Source: Vermamoeba vermiformis (lineage: Eukaryota; Tubulinea; Echinamoebida). Taken from it: a stretch of DNA of 64,000 bases. A program made the translations under genes and the position numbers. The DNA is taken from contig JBEWZL010000198.1 of assembly GCA_045837725.1 (NCBI GenBank), positions 1-64,000 on the forward strand, read 5' to 3'. Below the pieces are notes generated by a model. The model was given only the letters and a program-made list of their open reading frames with translations, made no database searches and was not told where the DNA came from. The first letter of the stretch is position 1. Each line of letters starts with the position of its first letter. Shown here in pieces: positions 36,619 through 48,450 of the stretch.

Positions 36619-36783
36619 ACTTGCTATATTATAACCAAATAAACACGACATCGGTGCTGAGCACTGATTTAAAAATACTACGGCGGTTGTTATTATGGAA
36701 ACAGATTTTATTAACAAACAGGAGCAGTACTGTAGACAGATTAGGTCCGAGTACTGACACTAAGAAGGATATTCAATTGGCGC

Positions 36784-38052
36784 TTATTTGTTCATGTTGA
36801 ACAAGACGTTCTTGATCACTTGCGACATGAGACCGTTCACTTGTTCAATTGAAGTCTTGGAACTGTCCTTAGTCACCTTAGACAGTTGCGATTCTTCTTT
36901 CTTCTTCTCGTGCACAAAGTAGCTGCCAATTCGACCGCTGTGAGCGAGTTGTGTTTCAGCTTGTTCGAGCTTCTCAGACAAGTCACCAATCTGTCCAGCA
37001 ATGTAATCACGATTGGCGAGCATGGGTGAAGAGGAGAGTGTGTTGATCCAGTATTTGTTCCACAACAGATCCAACAACTTGCCGTCGAGCGATGATTTAA
37101 AGACTGACACTTCGAGTTGATAGTATTGATTGGCGTGCACACCAAAATCCTCAATCTTTTCGAGAGGGATGGTTTGGTACTCAGAGGCCTCTGCATCTGG
37201 GGGCTTGTAACCCTTGGGGTAAGTTCTGAAAGCGCCGATCTCGACCTTGCCTGACAGACTGGTGCGGAGAGGATCGATGACAATAGCCAACCAGGGCTCT
37301 TGGAACTGTTGATTTGTCATTTGAGTGGCAACGTCAATGCCAGACAACCAGCAGCCGTAGCCAGGGTGACTGTGGTACCAGCCCATAGCGTTCTCTTGAC
37401 GACCAACCTTACAGTGGATTTAGTTTCACTAAGTTTTAAATAAATTTCGCCTTGCTGAATAACTTACTTGTTTAGCGTTTTCCATATAGTTGACCATGTA
37501 CTCGTAGCCTTCAACACCGGCATTAACACGAGTCTCTGTACCTTCGACAGGCAAAGCAAAAGTGTCCATAACGACCATTGTGTTGCCATCAACCTTGCCT
37601 TGCAAAGTGCCCATAACTTCAATTTTGCCTCCAGAAACAGCGTGCATAGTCTGTTAATTATTATTAGCCACAAATTAAATTAAACGAATTTTTCTTCAAT
37701 ATCGCATTCATTCTTAAAATTTCTCTAGTTTGGTAGTCGCTCAAAAATTAGTAAAAATAGTTTTAAAAAGTTCATATACACGAGACTATATACAAAATAA
37801 GCATTCTTACCATTTTCAACAAAGCAACAGCTGAGATTTTAACATGCTTGAAAAACTTAGGACTAAAATAACAGATAATGAGCACTATAATTAATTTTAT
37901 ACCAATAAACGATCAACATACTCTTTAACCCAAGGCTTGTCACGCACGGTTGCTTCGTGCTTTTCTTCGTCGTATTTGTAAACTAAATCAGGATCAACAG
38001 CTTGGACGTTGTTTTCCAACTCCCATCGTTTTTGTGCGTCTTGTGAGGCCAT
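36784..38052 (-). CDS. COPS5: COP9 signalosome subunit 5 (CSN5/JAB1), JAMM deneddylase
   Basis: Catalytic subunit that removes NEDD8 from cullins. Start at 38052 ([15 protein letters not shown]). [14 protein letters not shown] supplies the JAMM Glu and [14 protein letters not shown] the His-X-His-X7-Ser-X2-Asp zinc site, both intact. [19 protein letters not shown] and [15 protein letters not shown] are CSN5-specific blocks, and the C-terminal helix [18 protein letters not shown] is present. Exons about 38052-37920, about 37862-37811, about 37647-37466 and about 37405-36784, phases consistent. About 340 residues, normal length. Divergent from the BRAWNIN-like gene with only 141 bp between starts. 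Confidence 0.95.
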
Positions 38053-38193
38053 ATTTAATATATAATCAACGATAGATACTGAGCTGTGGCGTTGAGTGGA
38101 CTAATGAGATCAAAAAAAAAAGGTCTTTGGTTCAAATTATTTTTGTCAGCCCTGTGTTGACCACGTGTCCTGCTTACTTATCAATACTGTAAT
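38053..38193. promoter_or_regulatory. CSN5/UQCC6-like divergent promoter
   Basis: 141 bp between start codons of divergent genes. CACGTG at about 38163 lies in the middle. Confidence 0.5.
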
Positions 38194-38429
38194 ATGGACG
38201 CAGCTCCGAAACACTTTTCGCCTACAAGGAATTTTGGCAAGGCTTTGGGCTTATGGGCTCTGAGTTTAGCGTGCATGCTTGCTGGATCAACAGTAGTGCA
38301 CCGGATCATGCGACCTCTTGTGAGTAATGCGCTGGTGTATGATTGATTTGCATAAATATAATATATCATATCGAATAGGATAAAATAGAAGCTGAGCTCA
38401 AGACATCCAAAGAAACTGTAAATAAATAA
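38194..38429 (+). CDS. UQCC6: BRAWNIN/UQCC6-like mitochondrial micropeptide (57 aa)
   Basis: Two exons (38194-38319, 38379-38429) joined by a 59-nt GTGAGT...AATAG intron give a 57-residue protein. Residues about 14-34 are one hydrophobic helix (FGKALGLWALSLACMLAG), followed by STVVHRIMRPL and a charged tail with EAELKTSKE. This layout, and VVHR-x-x-RP right after the helix, matches vertebrate BRAWNIN (C12orf73/UQCC6), an inner-membrane factor for complex III assembly. The stop is in AATAAATAA. It is too short for standard gene finders, and the second exon adds only 17 codons. Identity rests on the short motif, so moderate confidence. Confidence 0.7.
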
Positions 38430-38651
38430 TTGCGAAACAATGTAAATAAATCGTTATGACGAGGTATATATTAAATAATGACAGCAATTTTAATACCACA
38501 TAATATCAATTATGCAAGACAAGAAGAAGAGCGGATCGTGACATATGGATCCAAAAAAGGAATCGACCAACTCAGCCACGTTGACGTAGCGTTACCAAGC
38601 AATTAACTTTATAATAGAACCAACTCAATATTGGTACGAGTTCTGTTTTAT

Positions 38652-39954
38652 TTAATCGTCAAAGTCCTCGTCAATGCCAGGATCAATGTCATCTTCTTCT
38701 TCATCGCTATAATACACTTGTTGCCCTTCGTCTTGTCCTAATGCGCGGTACCATCGTCGCGCGTACTGATTGGTCGCGAGGAAGTAGATCGCAGTCACAC
38801 TCGCGGCAATCACCACGGTCCATCTGTTCTTGGCGCGGCGTTTCTTCTTCTTCTCATCGAGCAGCGACTCTTCATCCGCGTGCTTCTCGTCGTCGCGCTG
38901 CACCCACTCCTCCAAGGGGCCGTGATGTTCGGGCACTTGATGCGGACCAAAGAACGCGTCTATCACTGCCATGGCATAGCGCTGCAGTCCGTGTTTTTGC
39001 ACGAGTTTGGCGAGTGTGGCGTTAGGGAATGGCGGCAAGACAGCGGCAGCGAGGAATGCAGCGGCTGAGACATCGACGAGCGAGGGCGTGGGGAAGAAGT
39101 ACTCGTGCGTGCCAATGCGTGTGGCGAGGGCACTGAGACACTTGTCGACTTCACTGTACACCTGTCAACAGCGGTCAATATTCGAGCATATATATATATA
39201 CAGAGATTAGTATTGTCATTAACGAGCTTCTTGCAACTTACTTTTTCTTTGTTGGTCCAGCCCAGCGCTTCTAGTCGGGCCACTGCTGCTTTGCGCGTTT
39301 GACGAGGCAAGATCCAGTTGAGCGGGAATGGCGCAGTCTTAGAATATGTCAAGTGTGTGATAGTTGTGTAATTCTTATCGTCCATAAACCAATTATAGAG
39401 CTGTCACATTGTTAGTACAATGAAGTGATCGCGATCCAGATCCACAACTTACAATTGCATAGTACAGCGTTGTTTCAACGCAGTTCATAAATGCATATGC
39501 TTCAGCGCGTTGGTCAACATTTAAATTGTCCCTTAAGTGATATCCCTGCAAATAGAACAGTAAGCTAGGTCGGATCGCGCGAAATTTGCTTACCATTCCT
39601 TGGAGGAAATCGATAATTTCTGCTGAGCCACAAACAATTTTCCCAGAGTTAACTGCAATCATTGGAAGCGTTTCTACGGTAGTAAGCGATTTAGCAAATT
39701 AATTATTAATTTTGGTAATATTTTTGCTTACTTGTTGGTGACATGTTCGGATTATTGCAATTATTTACTTCATATGGTACTCCTGCTAGCTTCATATAGA
39801 GCTAAAAAATATTAGCAAAGCTTTTGAGTGACTTTGGTGATATTACTTGGACTTTCAAGCAATGCGGATCGTACGATGGAATGTTCCAATCCTTTGGAGG
39901 ACCATATTGATACAATACTATCTTCCCGGAGGGCTGTATGATGTCTGAGTCCAT
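38652..39954 (-). CDS. Metaxin (MTX1/3-like), SAM complex component
   Basis: Outer mitochondrial membrane protein with two glutathione-S-transferase-like halves that works with SAM50 in beta-barrel insertion. Start at 39954 (MDSDIIQPSGKIVLYQYG). PSYDPHCLKVQLYMKLAGVPYEV and LPMIAVNSGKIVCGSAEIIDFL form the thioredoxin-like half. A Metaxin_C-type helical half follows (THEYFFPTPSLVDVSAAAFLAA with NATLAKLVQKHGLQRY). A C-terminal TM anchor (WTVVIAASVTAIYFLA) and a very acidic tail (DEEEDDIDPGIDEDFDD) make it MTX1/3-like rather than MTX2-like. Six exons. The tail is unusually acidic. Confidence 0.88.
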
Positions 39955-40241
39955 GGCGTATTTGTTTTACGATTGCACACGGAACATAAAGTGAATTCAA
40001 CTAAATTAACGGCGCGGGCTGTTCGTCATCGTGCAGCAACAATACGGCCAAGTTTGATAAATGTTAGACACATACCTGGACTCGAGATTGTACGCGTGCG
40101 GTGATGATTTCGCGAATTTAACAAGACGTCTGGTCACGGCCCTCGTTTTTTAACATAATAGGAGGTGTTGCTCGGGTGCTGTCAATCATGCACCTAAACG
40201 CTTTTTGTCTCTTTTGGTTCCATTTATTTACTGTACATGTG

Positions 40242-41229
40242 TCAGATCTTGACGTTGTTCTTGCGTGCGAATATTTTGAGCTGTTCGATGAAGCCGAGAT
40301 TTGGCTGAAAAGTTGGAAGTTAGTACAGGTTTATGCCGGAGCAGTGAATTAGATGAATATAACACCAATTCTTACCTTAATTAGAGGCCTTTTAACGCGT
40401 ACTAGTTCAAAAGCCTCTTCATACGACAAGCCACGAGTCTTGATGAGGTACATGATTAACACACTCGCTGAGCGCGACACACCTGTCAAAGTGTCAATTC
40501 AAGTGTCAAAACTCTGACTCGCAGACTGCGAGCTCACCTTGAGCGCAGTGAACGAAGACTCGTCCGTTATTCTGCAAAGCACTTTCGATGAACTGATGAC
40601 ACGTGTCAAACACGCGAGTAATGTCCTCTTGTGGCGTGTCTTCGAGATCGAGATTGAGATATGAAAACTGCGCGGGATATTGTTTGAATTTGACCCACAC
40701 TTTGTTCAGATTGGGCACGCAGTTGATGATGTGCGTCACTGCAACAATCAGACTAAGGTGCTGTATGTTAGCAACACGTACCTTTGTGGTCAGTGAGCGC
40801 GGCAATGTTCATCGAGGCTTGCATGCTGCCCAAGTAGAGCTGACCTTCAACGACCTCGCAGGGCTTGGAACTTATTGCACGCGTCAGTCTTCAACAGAAA
40901 GAAACGAGAGACTTACTCATCCTTCGCCATCACTGCTATTGCTTGCACTTCATCGCTCATTCCTTCATGCACGGCTATGTCTAGAATGCGGTTAAGGGTC
41001 AAGTAACGGTTATTATTATTCCTTCAATTTAGCACGGAAATTCAATCACTTCGCCGTTCAAGATTTTATATTTCTATTTTGATCTTTCTGTGCCATTATA
41101 ATTATAATAAGAATATTTACCATGGAGGCAGAATCGGCACATATTTTGCTTGAATTTATTTGGGTCGAATCCAGGACAACCGTTGGTCTCGCATTGCGTG
41201 CAATTTACTACGGTAGTTTTGCCTTCCAT
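40242..41229 (-). CDS. Dual-specificity phosphatase with N-terminal Cys cluster
   Basis: Start at 41229. The N-terminus carries CTQCETNGCPGF, then NMCRFC, a C-x2-C-x4-C...C-x2-C arrangement that looks metal-binding. The phosphatase domain follows: GQLYLGSMQASMNIAAL, THIINCVPN, the general-acid loop LDLEDTPQEDI, and the P-loop VHCAQGVSRSAS with catalytic Cys and Arg intact, reconstructed across a 62-nt intron. The C-terminus ends FARKNNVKI. Six or seven exons, about 240 residues. Similar to atypical DUSPs; the Cys cluster is not part of the usual vertebrate proteins I recall. Substrate unknown. Confidence 0.82.
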
Positions 41230-41365
41230 ATTGATGCTATGATTAGTTAACTGCTGTGCTCTTTAAGCTTTACTGGCTAATTTTTCTTCGCTCCTTGCTG
41301 CCATGCTGCTGTTTGCTGAATTTCGAAGCAATTCAACTTTTTGTTCTCGAACAACAGAAAACAAT

Positions 41366-42395
41366 ATGAGTGATGATTACGATGACGATTCTTTGAGCGA
41401 GTCTGAAGCTCTGCTCGACGAAGGACCAAGAGATGTTGACCTTTCCAACGCTGTTGCGAACTGGTGGTTATTTATGGAATATAATCAATCGTTGTGGCCT
41501 AAAGATAAAAAAGAAATGCTACATTTGCTCCGGTCATTCTCGCATGTACAGCATCAATTCAGTGCTGATCAGATCAAGCTATTTTTAATCAGCACAAAAA
41601 TTCTACAATTAGATTTGCAGGAGCAAAAGATGCACTTTAACAAAGGTAAGATATGTTAAATATTTAAATAAAATTTAGAAATTATTGGCACAAATTGTGA
41701 GAGTTTATTTTTGCTGACGTGGCTCTAATTGATCTATTTTCAGAAAACTTGCAAAAGTATGACATATCGAATGTCGAAGAGGATGTTAAGCGATTGGAGC
41801 GACGAATGCAGTTTTTAAAAGCGAATCCCGAGGTTTTTCGAGATCTCATGTCAGGCAACTTCACTGAGCCTGCAGGTATGTTGTTGCAACAATAGTGGCA
41901 CTATTAGAAAGCTAACTAGACTTAGATCGAGAGGAGCGTATAATTGACGGCGACAAAAAGTTCTCAGAGTCAGATCCAATCGAGCTGTCAGACCACGAAA
42001 TAGAACTGCGACGAGTGTCATTCACGCGTGTTGTAGTGTGGCTCAAATATCATCAAGCAGAGTTAGACGCGATGAAAGAGCACGACATTGCACGTCTGTT
42101 GCCTGTGATTGGTGTTGTGCCCGTGGAACTCGAGCCCGAAGATATATTTGATGAACTCGTGCAACAGCGACTCATTTCGGTATGTGTAGCACTGTAATGA
42201 TAAGCACAGTAATTAACCGCGTTGTAGGCGTCGGATCCTTTGAAGATTCGTGTGGAGCCAGTCAAGCTGCAGCTGAATGACAGTCCTGCACGATCACTGT
42301 TCAAGAGTTTGTTTTATTCATTTTTGACTTTCTTAATGTTCTGGGGAGTCATCAAAGAATTTGGATCAATTCTCAACATGTTCCGTGGCAATTAA
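41366..42395 (+). CDS. Unrecognised tail-anchored protein
   Basis: Four exons (41366-about 41645, about 41744-41875, about 41925-42180, about 42228-42395) stay in phase and give about 280 residues. The start at 41366 (MSDDYDDDSLSESEALLD) gives an acidic N-terminus; an in-frame ATG lies upstream at 41303. The middle is helical and charged (EEDVKRLERRMQFLKA), followed by a conserved-looking VSFTRVVVWLKYHQAELDAM. The C-terminus is one hydrophobic helix (LFKSLFYSFLTFLMFWGV) with a short tail, typical of an ER or mitochondrial tail anchor. I do not recognise the family. Shares a 136-bp divergent promoter with the phosphatase gene. Confidence 0.7.
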
Positions 42396-42498
42396 ATGTA
42401 AATACCGTTGAATGAAATATGTGGATTTATTTATAACAACTTTGTACAATTCGAGTGTATTCACATGAGTTGACAGTCGCCAGTCAGATCTGATGGAT

Positions 42499-45400
42499 TT
42501 AACTTAACGAGAAGCTGTCTTGTCCGTTCTCAATGGCAAACAAGAGTTTCTCTTTCATGACATCTTTGCTCGAGTAGTCAGGCAGCTTCAGATAATAGAA
42601 GCACGTGTTCACACTCGGCAAGTAGTCGTCAGGGGTGAGAGGAGGCGTGTGATCCTTGCGCACGATTGTCAGCTTGGGATTGAGAGCTTTGAAGCCTCCA
42701 ACAGGCAGACGCGGTGAACCTGTCACGAACTTGAGGAAACCACGACGTTGGGTGGCAGTAAACTCGCCCAAGATCTCCATTAAGAATCCGATAGCGCGAG
42801 ATGTGTGATTGTAACCGTGTTCAAGCTTAGTATTTTCCAAGAGGGCTGGTAGAGTAAGTTAGCCACGTTATAGTACTTGACTAACAGAGTTGACTTACTG
42901 TTCTTAGTCCACATGTCATTTGCTGTCTCATCAACACCGCACAACAGAGTGGAGAGCTCGTTGACAGTGAAGACACGCAAATGTTCAACAGACAATATGG
43001 CATTGAAGCCCTTGACAAAGGCATTAAACTGTTGTTGCACACCATCGACGAGGAACACTTGAGTCACTCGTTCAATGTATTCTTCGAGATTGGCTAGGGT
43101 AACCAATTCGTTTGATCCATTTGGCTAAAGCAAGATTAGCAAAGGTCACGAATAAGTATTGGACTACATACCTTCAATTCAAATTCATCGTGTCCAGGCA
43201 AGACAAAGTTGAGCATCATGTCTTCAATGGACGCGTTTTTGTATTTGATTTGCTTCAGTGCAGCGGCAGTATCTTGCTCATTCTTAAATATGTGGTGTCA
43301 ATAAACGAAAAATATTACTATAAACGTAGTAGCTTACCAAGTTCTTCTGCAAGACTTCACGCTTGGCAGCACACAACGAGGTCAATTCTTTCATTGTCTT
43401 TCCAATCTCCGGTGCAATCAAGAACAAATCGTCGATGGTTAGTTCTTGCTTCAACAACACCTTGTAGAAAGGTCTGGCAAGAGGCAAGTCCAAGAGGCGA
43501 CCATCGAGCACGCCCTTAGCGATGAAAGTGCCCATGAACTCGAACAGGTCAATGACCTTCTCATCGCGTGCTTGAAGTGGTGCTGGGAACAAGCCGTTCG
43601 GATTGAACACATGTTCGTATTCATCCTCTTTGCTCTTGTGGCCAGCCGGTTCGCGTGTCTTAGTGACTGAAGTGGAGAGCCACATGTTCAAGTTACTGCG
43701 CTGCAAGGCTCGTGATACAAGAGTGTAGAACTCGAGTGTGGGACCAAGGCCAGTACCTTTCTCATTAAAGTATTCAACTTCAAGTATTGCTTTGCTATTC
43801 TGCGGCAGTTTGACCATTTCCATCACTCGCATTGCGGATTCTAAGACCTTGTCGCGAAGAATTCTCACTTTGAATCGAGGAATACGACCAAAGCGAGATT
43901 GTTCAGCTGCAGCTTGAGCCCCCAATATTCTAGTGGCTTGTTGCACGAGCTGGTCTTGCACTGTCATTAATGCACGGGCAATACCCAATGAAGTGGCTTT
44001 GAAGAACTGACTGCGCACGTCGTGGGGCACCATGAAGACGCAATTGTGCATCAAGTCAGTGCACCATTGTGGCAGAGCACGACTGCACAACAATAGAGGA
44101 TCTTGTAACAGACGCAATATCTTGCCCTTCACCTTGCTGTTTAACCATTCGCCACGAGGGATGGTCAATTCGTCAGCCTTAGGACCGATCAACAATGCCA
44201 AGTTGCCGTTGACAGCATACAAAACACGCATCAAGTTGAGGATCTGCGACACGGTCTCGTTGTTGGTGGAGAACTTGACTGGATGATTGAGCACGTAATC
44301 AAGAGGGGAGTGCTCGTTCAATGCACCGCGCCAGATGATCTTATTATGATCGTCATTGTTCTGACTCTTTGAATCCTTGTCAACGAGTTTGTATTGAATG
44401 TTGAACGTCTGATCCCACAAGCGAATGGCAGGCTGAACATCAGCATTAGCGGACTGATCCAAGCTGTAGAGGTGCAGAGCTTGGAATATGGTCATGTTGC
44501 TTGGAAGAGGTCGACCGTTAATGCACAGTTGAAGTCGCTTGGGCTCTTCATTCTCGGTAGAGTGAGCGTTGTTCACATTGGGCTGATTCAAACTCTCTTC
44601 GGGAATATCTTGCACAGCCTCACTGGACACGGGTTCTTCGTCCTCAGGAACGTCCTCAGCGTCTTCAACTGAGCCTTCCTCAGCGAGCAAATTCTTCTCT
44701 TTTTCCTCCTTCTCTTTTTCAGCCTGTTTTCGTTTCGCCTTCTTTAATTTGCTGCGCTTTGGCTTCTTCTTTTTCATGTCAGGACGTGCTTCCTCGTCTT
44801 TTTCACCAGTACTTTCGCTCTTCTCCTCTTTTTTCTCTTCTTTCTTCTCGTCCTTCTGCTGTTCAGTCTTTTCAACCTCCATGGCGTCCTCCTTTTTATC
44901 GCCTTTAGACTCTTCGTTTTGCTCTTCTGATTTCTCATCCTCTTCTTCAATACCCTCTTCGTTGTCTTCATCTTCATCCTCATCACCGCTGTTCTCTTCT
45001 TCTTCAGGTTGTTCAGGTTCATTTTCAGTCGGTTGTACTGCGCCCGGTTTGACACGCGAAAACAAAAAGTCCTCAACGGCAGTTACGGTCGCCAGTGGCT
45101 CGACGAGAATCAAGCCGGCATTGTGAGTGTATTGTTGCAACGTAGTGTCAGTGCTATCTTTTTGCACTTTGAATCTGAACGGCTGAGCAAGATACTTCAA
45201 ACTGGCCCCAGGAACAGAGGTGACATTTGATACAGAGGGGAAGTTTTCCTCTTTGTTCAGAGCATTTTGCAATTGGCGCACAAGAATGAGGAAGCTGCTT
45301 TCACCTTCAGAGTTCTTGAGGGTGGTTATAGCCTCGGCAAAAGCTTGCATTCGCTTGTTACGAGGCAATTCATCTTTCAAAGCTAATATGCGTTAGAAAT

Positions 45401-48198
45401 GAAACTAGTGTCAATCGTGACTTACCGTAAGTAATAAACAGATCGTACAACGCGTTGATGATGTTGCTGCGAAGAAATTCGAATGTTGACACGCCATCAC
45501 CAGCAACCAACAGGTTTGCAATTTCTAAGATCAGTTGCTTAATCATTTCTTCATCGCCATTTTGTTGCACGGACAGGTGCAGTTTGTTGACCAACACTTG
45601 TAGCTTGTTCAATTCGTCAGGGACACCTTCCTTATTGCCGAAATGTGTGCTCAACAATTGACGAGCGTGCGTCGAGACCCACAGATTCAATTCTTCATTA
45701 CGAGTGAATGTAGGGATCTTAGGCAAGACAGGCTTTGGTGGTGCAGTTTCGCCCTCAGCTTGAGGTGTGCTGGGCTTTTCTTTCTCGCTCTCTTCACTTG
45801 CATCAGAACTATCGCTGTCGCTCTTTTCGACAGTTTTGCGTAGCATTCTTTCGATGAGTCCAGAGTTCTGACGAGGTGGGGGAATGCTGCTAGAACTCGC
45901 TGATGGTGATCCAGGAGGCGTTTCTGCTACGGCTACAGAGGCACTCGACTCGCTCAATTCTTCAAACTTATGTACCAAATCCTCTAACTCTTCGAGTGTC
46001 ATTTTGTTGGTGTTATTGTCTGCGATGGTGGTCAACTTCTCTATTTCATCTACAACACCCTCTCGCGGGAAATATTTCTTGAAAATGTCAGGCAGCTTTT
46101 GCATTAATGTTTCTGAGATATAGACAGCCATTGCAACAACAGGCATGTCTTTGCTGCTCAATAACGATGCAATAAAGCTCGAGAAAGAGAGGTCGCGTAG
46201 CAAAGTTGTGAGCATGTCAGCTGAGGAGAAGTGAATGATCTTGGCAATAGCCGACAGGCCTTTGTATTTGACTGTTGGATTGACAGTTGATGAATAAACT
46301 TGAACCAAAGACGGCAACAAGAATTCACCAATTGTCATCAAGTACGCAGGACTTGCGTTGTAAAATTCTTGACGAGCGTCCACTGGCTGCTTTAAAGGGG
46401 TCAGTGATGAGTTTGACCAATGTGCTAGTGATTAACTTACTTCTTTTTCTCCCTCTTTCTTTTTCTTGTGAAGACGAGGTCTTGAGAGCACGAGTTGAGT
46501 GATGAGCAACTGTGCCACAGCATCGGGCAGTGGTGGCAACAGCTCGTTGACAAGCTGCAACATATCGAACACAATTTGAGGATTCTTCATAATTTCAGAG
46601 TTTGTGAGCAGTTGCTTGACAACAGGAATCAAGCCTTCGACAATATAATTCTCCACGAGAGCAGGGCAGCCACGGGTGAGAACTGAAAGAATCTTGATTG
46701 CGAGGGCAATAGGGCTTGCTTGACCCGCAGGAGCTTGTGTCGGGGTCAGAGTGAGTAGACGAGGCAGTGTGTGCGCAAGTCCAGAGTCACTCAAACGGCG
46801 CAGTTTGGCTGGGTCAGTAGCGAAGGCGTCAACGAGGCGAGACCAGCACAACACAGCTCGCTCTTGCACACGAGGTTCATGGTGATCCAGCAAGGGAGCG
46901 AGAGAGGGCAGCGCATCCTCTACCGATGTCCACGTGTCAATTGTCACAGCTCGGCACAACAATGACGCTGCGTTGATTGCTTGACGCTGCACGCTGACAG
47001 GGAAGAAATCGAGCAGTGCGACTAACGCAGCCAAACCTCCTTGTCTCAGCAGTGCCAATGTACCTGACGGATTTTCGGCCAGCTTTTCGATAGCTTGAAT
47101 CGCTTGTTCAGCCAAATCAATCCATTCAGGGGCCGTTAGTCTCATCACGAGAGCAGGTACTGCACCGTGTCTAACGAGTGTTGGTGCTGCTTGTGGCAAG
47201 GCCTCCAACAAATGAGCCACGGTACGCACAGCTAACAACACTGCATTGGGATTGTAATCCGCTGTCAGCAAATTGACGAGTGGTGGAGCAAATTGATCAA
47301 CTTTGAAGTGTGCGAGACTCTCTTCAGTGCCAATGCTCAAATAATCACTCAACTCCATCAACGCTTCGAGCTGTAACGTGTCATCACCAGACTTGAGGCC
47401 TTCTAACAGTGAGTCTAGGCGCGAATTACCTGCAAATTTGAAATTAGCGCAATGTTATCGCGTGACACATCCGAGGATACGTACTCAGAGCAATCGGGTT
47501 AAAGTCTTTCGGCGAGCCAATCTTCATCAACAGAGACTCCATAGTCTCTTTGCGCTTGTCCTCGGAGATGCTGCCTTCGTCTTCCTCGCTGTTCTCATCT
47601 TCAGGCTTTTCTTCAGCGCTCATTTTCTCGGGTTGATCCGCGTCAGAAACTGCTTCAGTTTTCTCCGGCTCAACTTTTTCTTCGCTTTGCGAGAGGCGTG
47701 GTGATCTTCTAGACGAAGTTTGATTGTTATTTTTACCAGCTTCAACCTCGTCTTGTGAGCCTCGTCGCTGTTTCTTTTCGACTGTCTGATCTTTTGTTTC
47801 TGAATCCATTTTTCTTTTGCGTCCTCGGTTATTGTTTGGATTTCTAAAAGAAAATATGGTAATTAGTGCATTTGCGTATAACAATTATGGCAAAAAGAAA
47901 TTCGAAGGAGGTTCTTTGAGCAAGAATTAATGGATGAAATTGGCAAATCTGTAATAAGACTTGCAGAGGATTTTAAATTTATTGTATTATGAAGTGGTCA
48001 TTGTAGTTGTATTTTCCGAATGAGTTATATAAATACAATAATTTTAGAAATTAACAAATACCTGTTTTCTTGTTGAATTTCAGTAGATGTAACAGTAGCT
48101 TGGGTTTTTTGTTTTTTACGGGTCTTAGTTTGCAAGTCTTCGGTTTGTGTTTGATTTCGCTTGCGTTTAGAACCCTTCCTTTTGGATGAAGGATCCAT
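42499..48198 (-). CDS. TRIP12: HECT-type E3 ubiquitin ligase TRIP12/UFD4
   Basis: Start at 48198 ([16 protein letters not shown]), a basic nuclear N-terminus. An acidic linker (47.5-47.8 kb) leads into ARM repeats ([57 protein letters not shown]), a long Glu/Lys-rich disordered segment (44.6-45.0 kb) and the C-terminal HECT domain ([38 protein letters not shown]). The catalytic Cys is in [17 protein letters not shown] near the end. About ten exons. No WWE domain is visible between ARM repeats and HECT, unlike vertebrate TRIP12, so UFD4-like architecture. Role: ubiquitin-fusion degradation and nuclear protein turnover. Confidence 0.9.
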
Positions 48199-48450
48199 GC
48201 ACCATTTAAGCAAAGCTTTTCAGAAAATTAAACAAAAATACCAAATTAAAGCACGAACGAGACACAGTTGTGGTCCTCTAATGTCCAGTTCTTATTTTGA
48301 CTGCCTAGAATCTTTCGCAATGCTTTTTTTTGTCAGCCGACGTAAATTTCGCATGCTAAAATAATAGGGGCACCCTGCTGGACTATGTTTCAGTAATTAA
48401 TTAGTGCATATACTACCACAGATTGTTCGATTATTGATAGGTGGAGCAAT
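48199..48450. promoter_or_regulatory. TRIP12/UFL1 divergent promoter
   Basis: 252 bp between divergent start codons. AT-rich, no recognisable element. Confidence 0.4.

Noticed and set aside
48161-48364. Small plus-strand frame over the TRIP12 start
   Set aside because: It is antisense to TRIP12 exon 1 and its promoter, with no domain.
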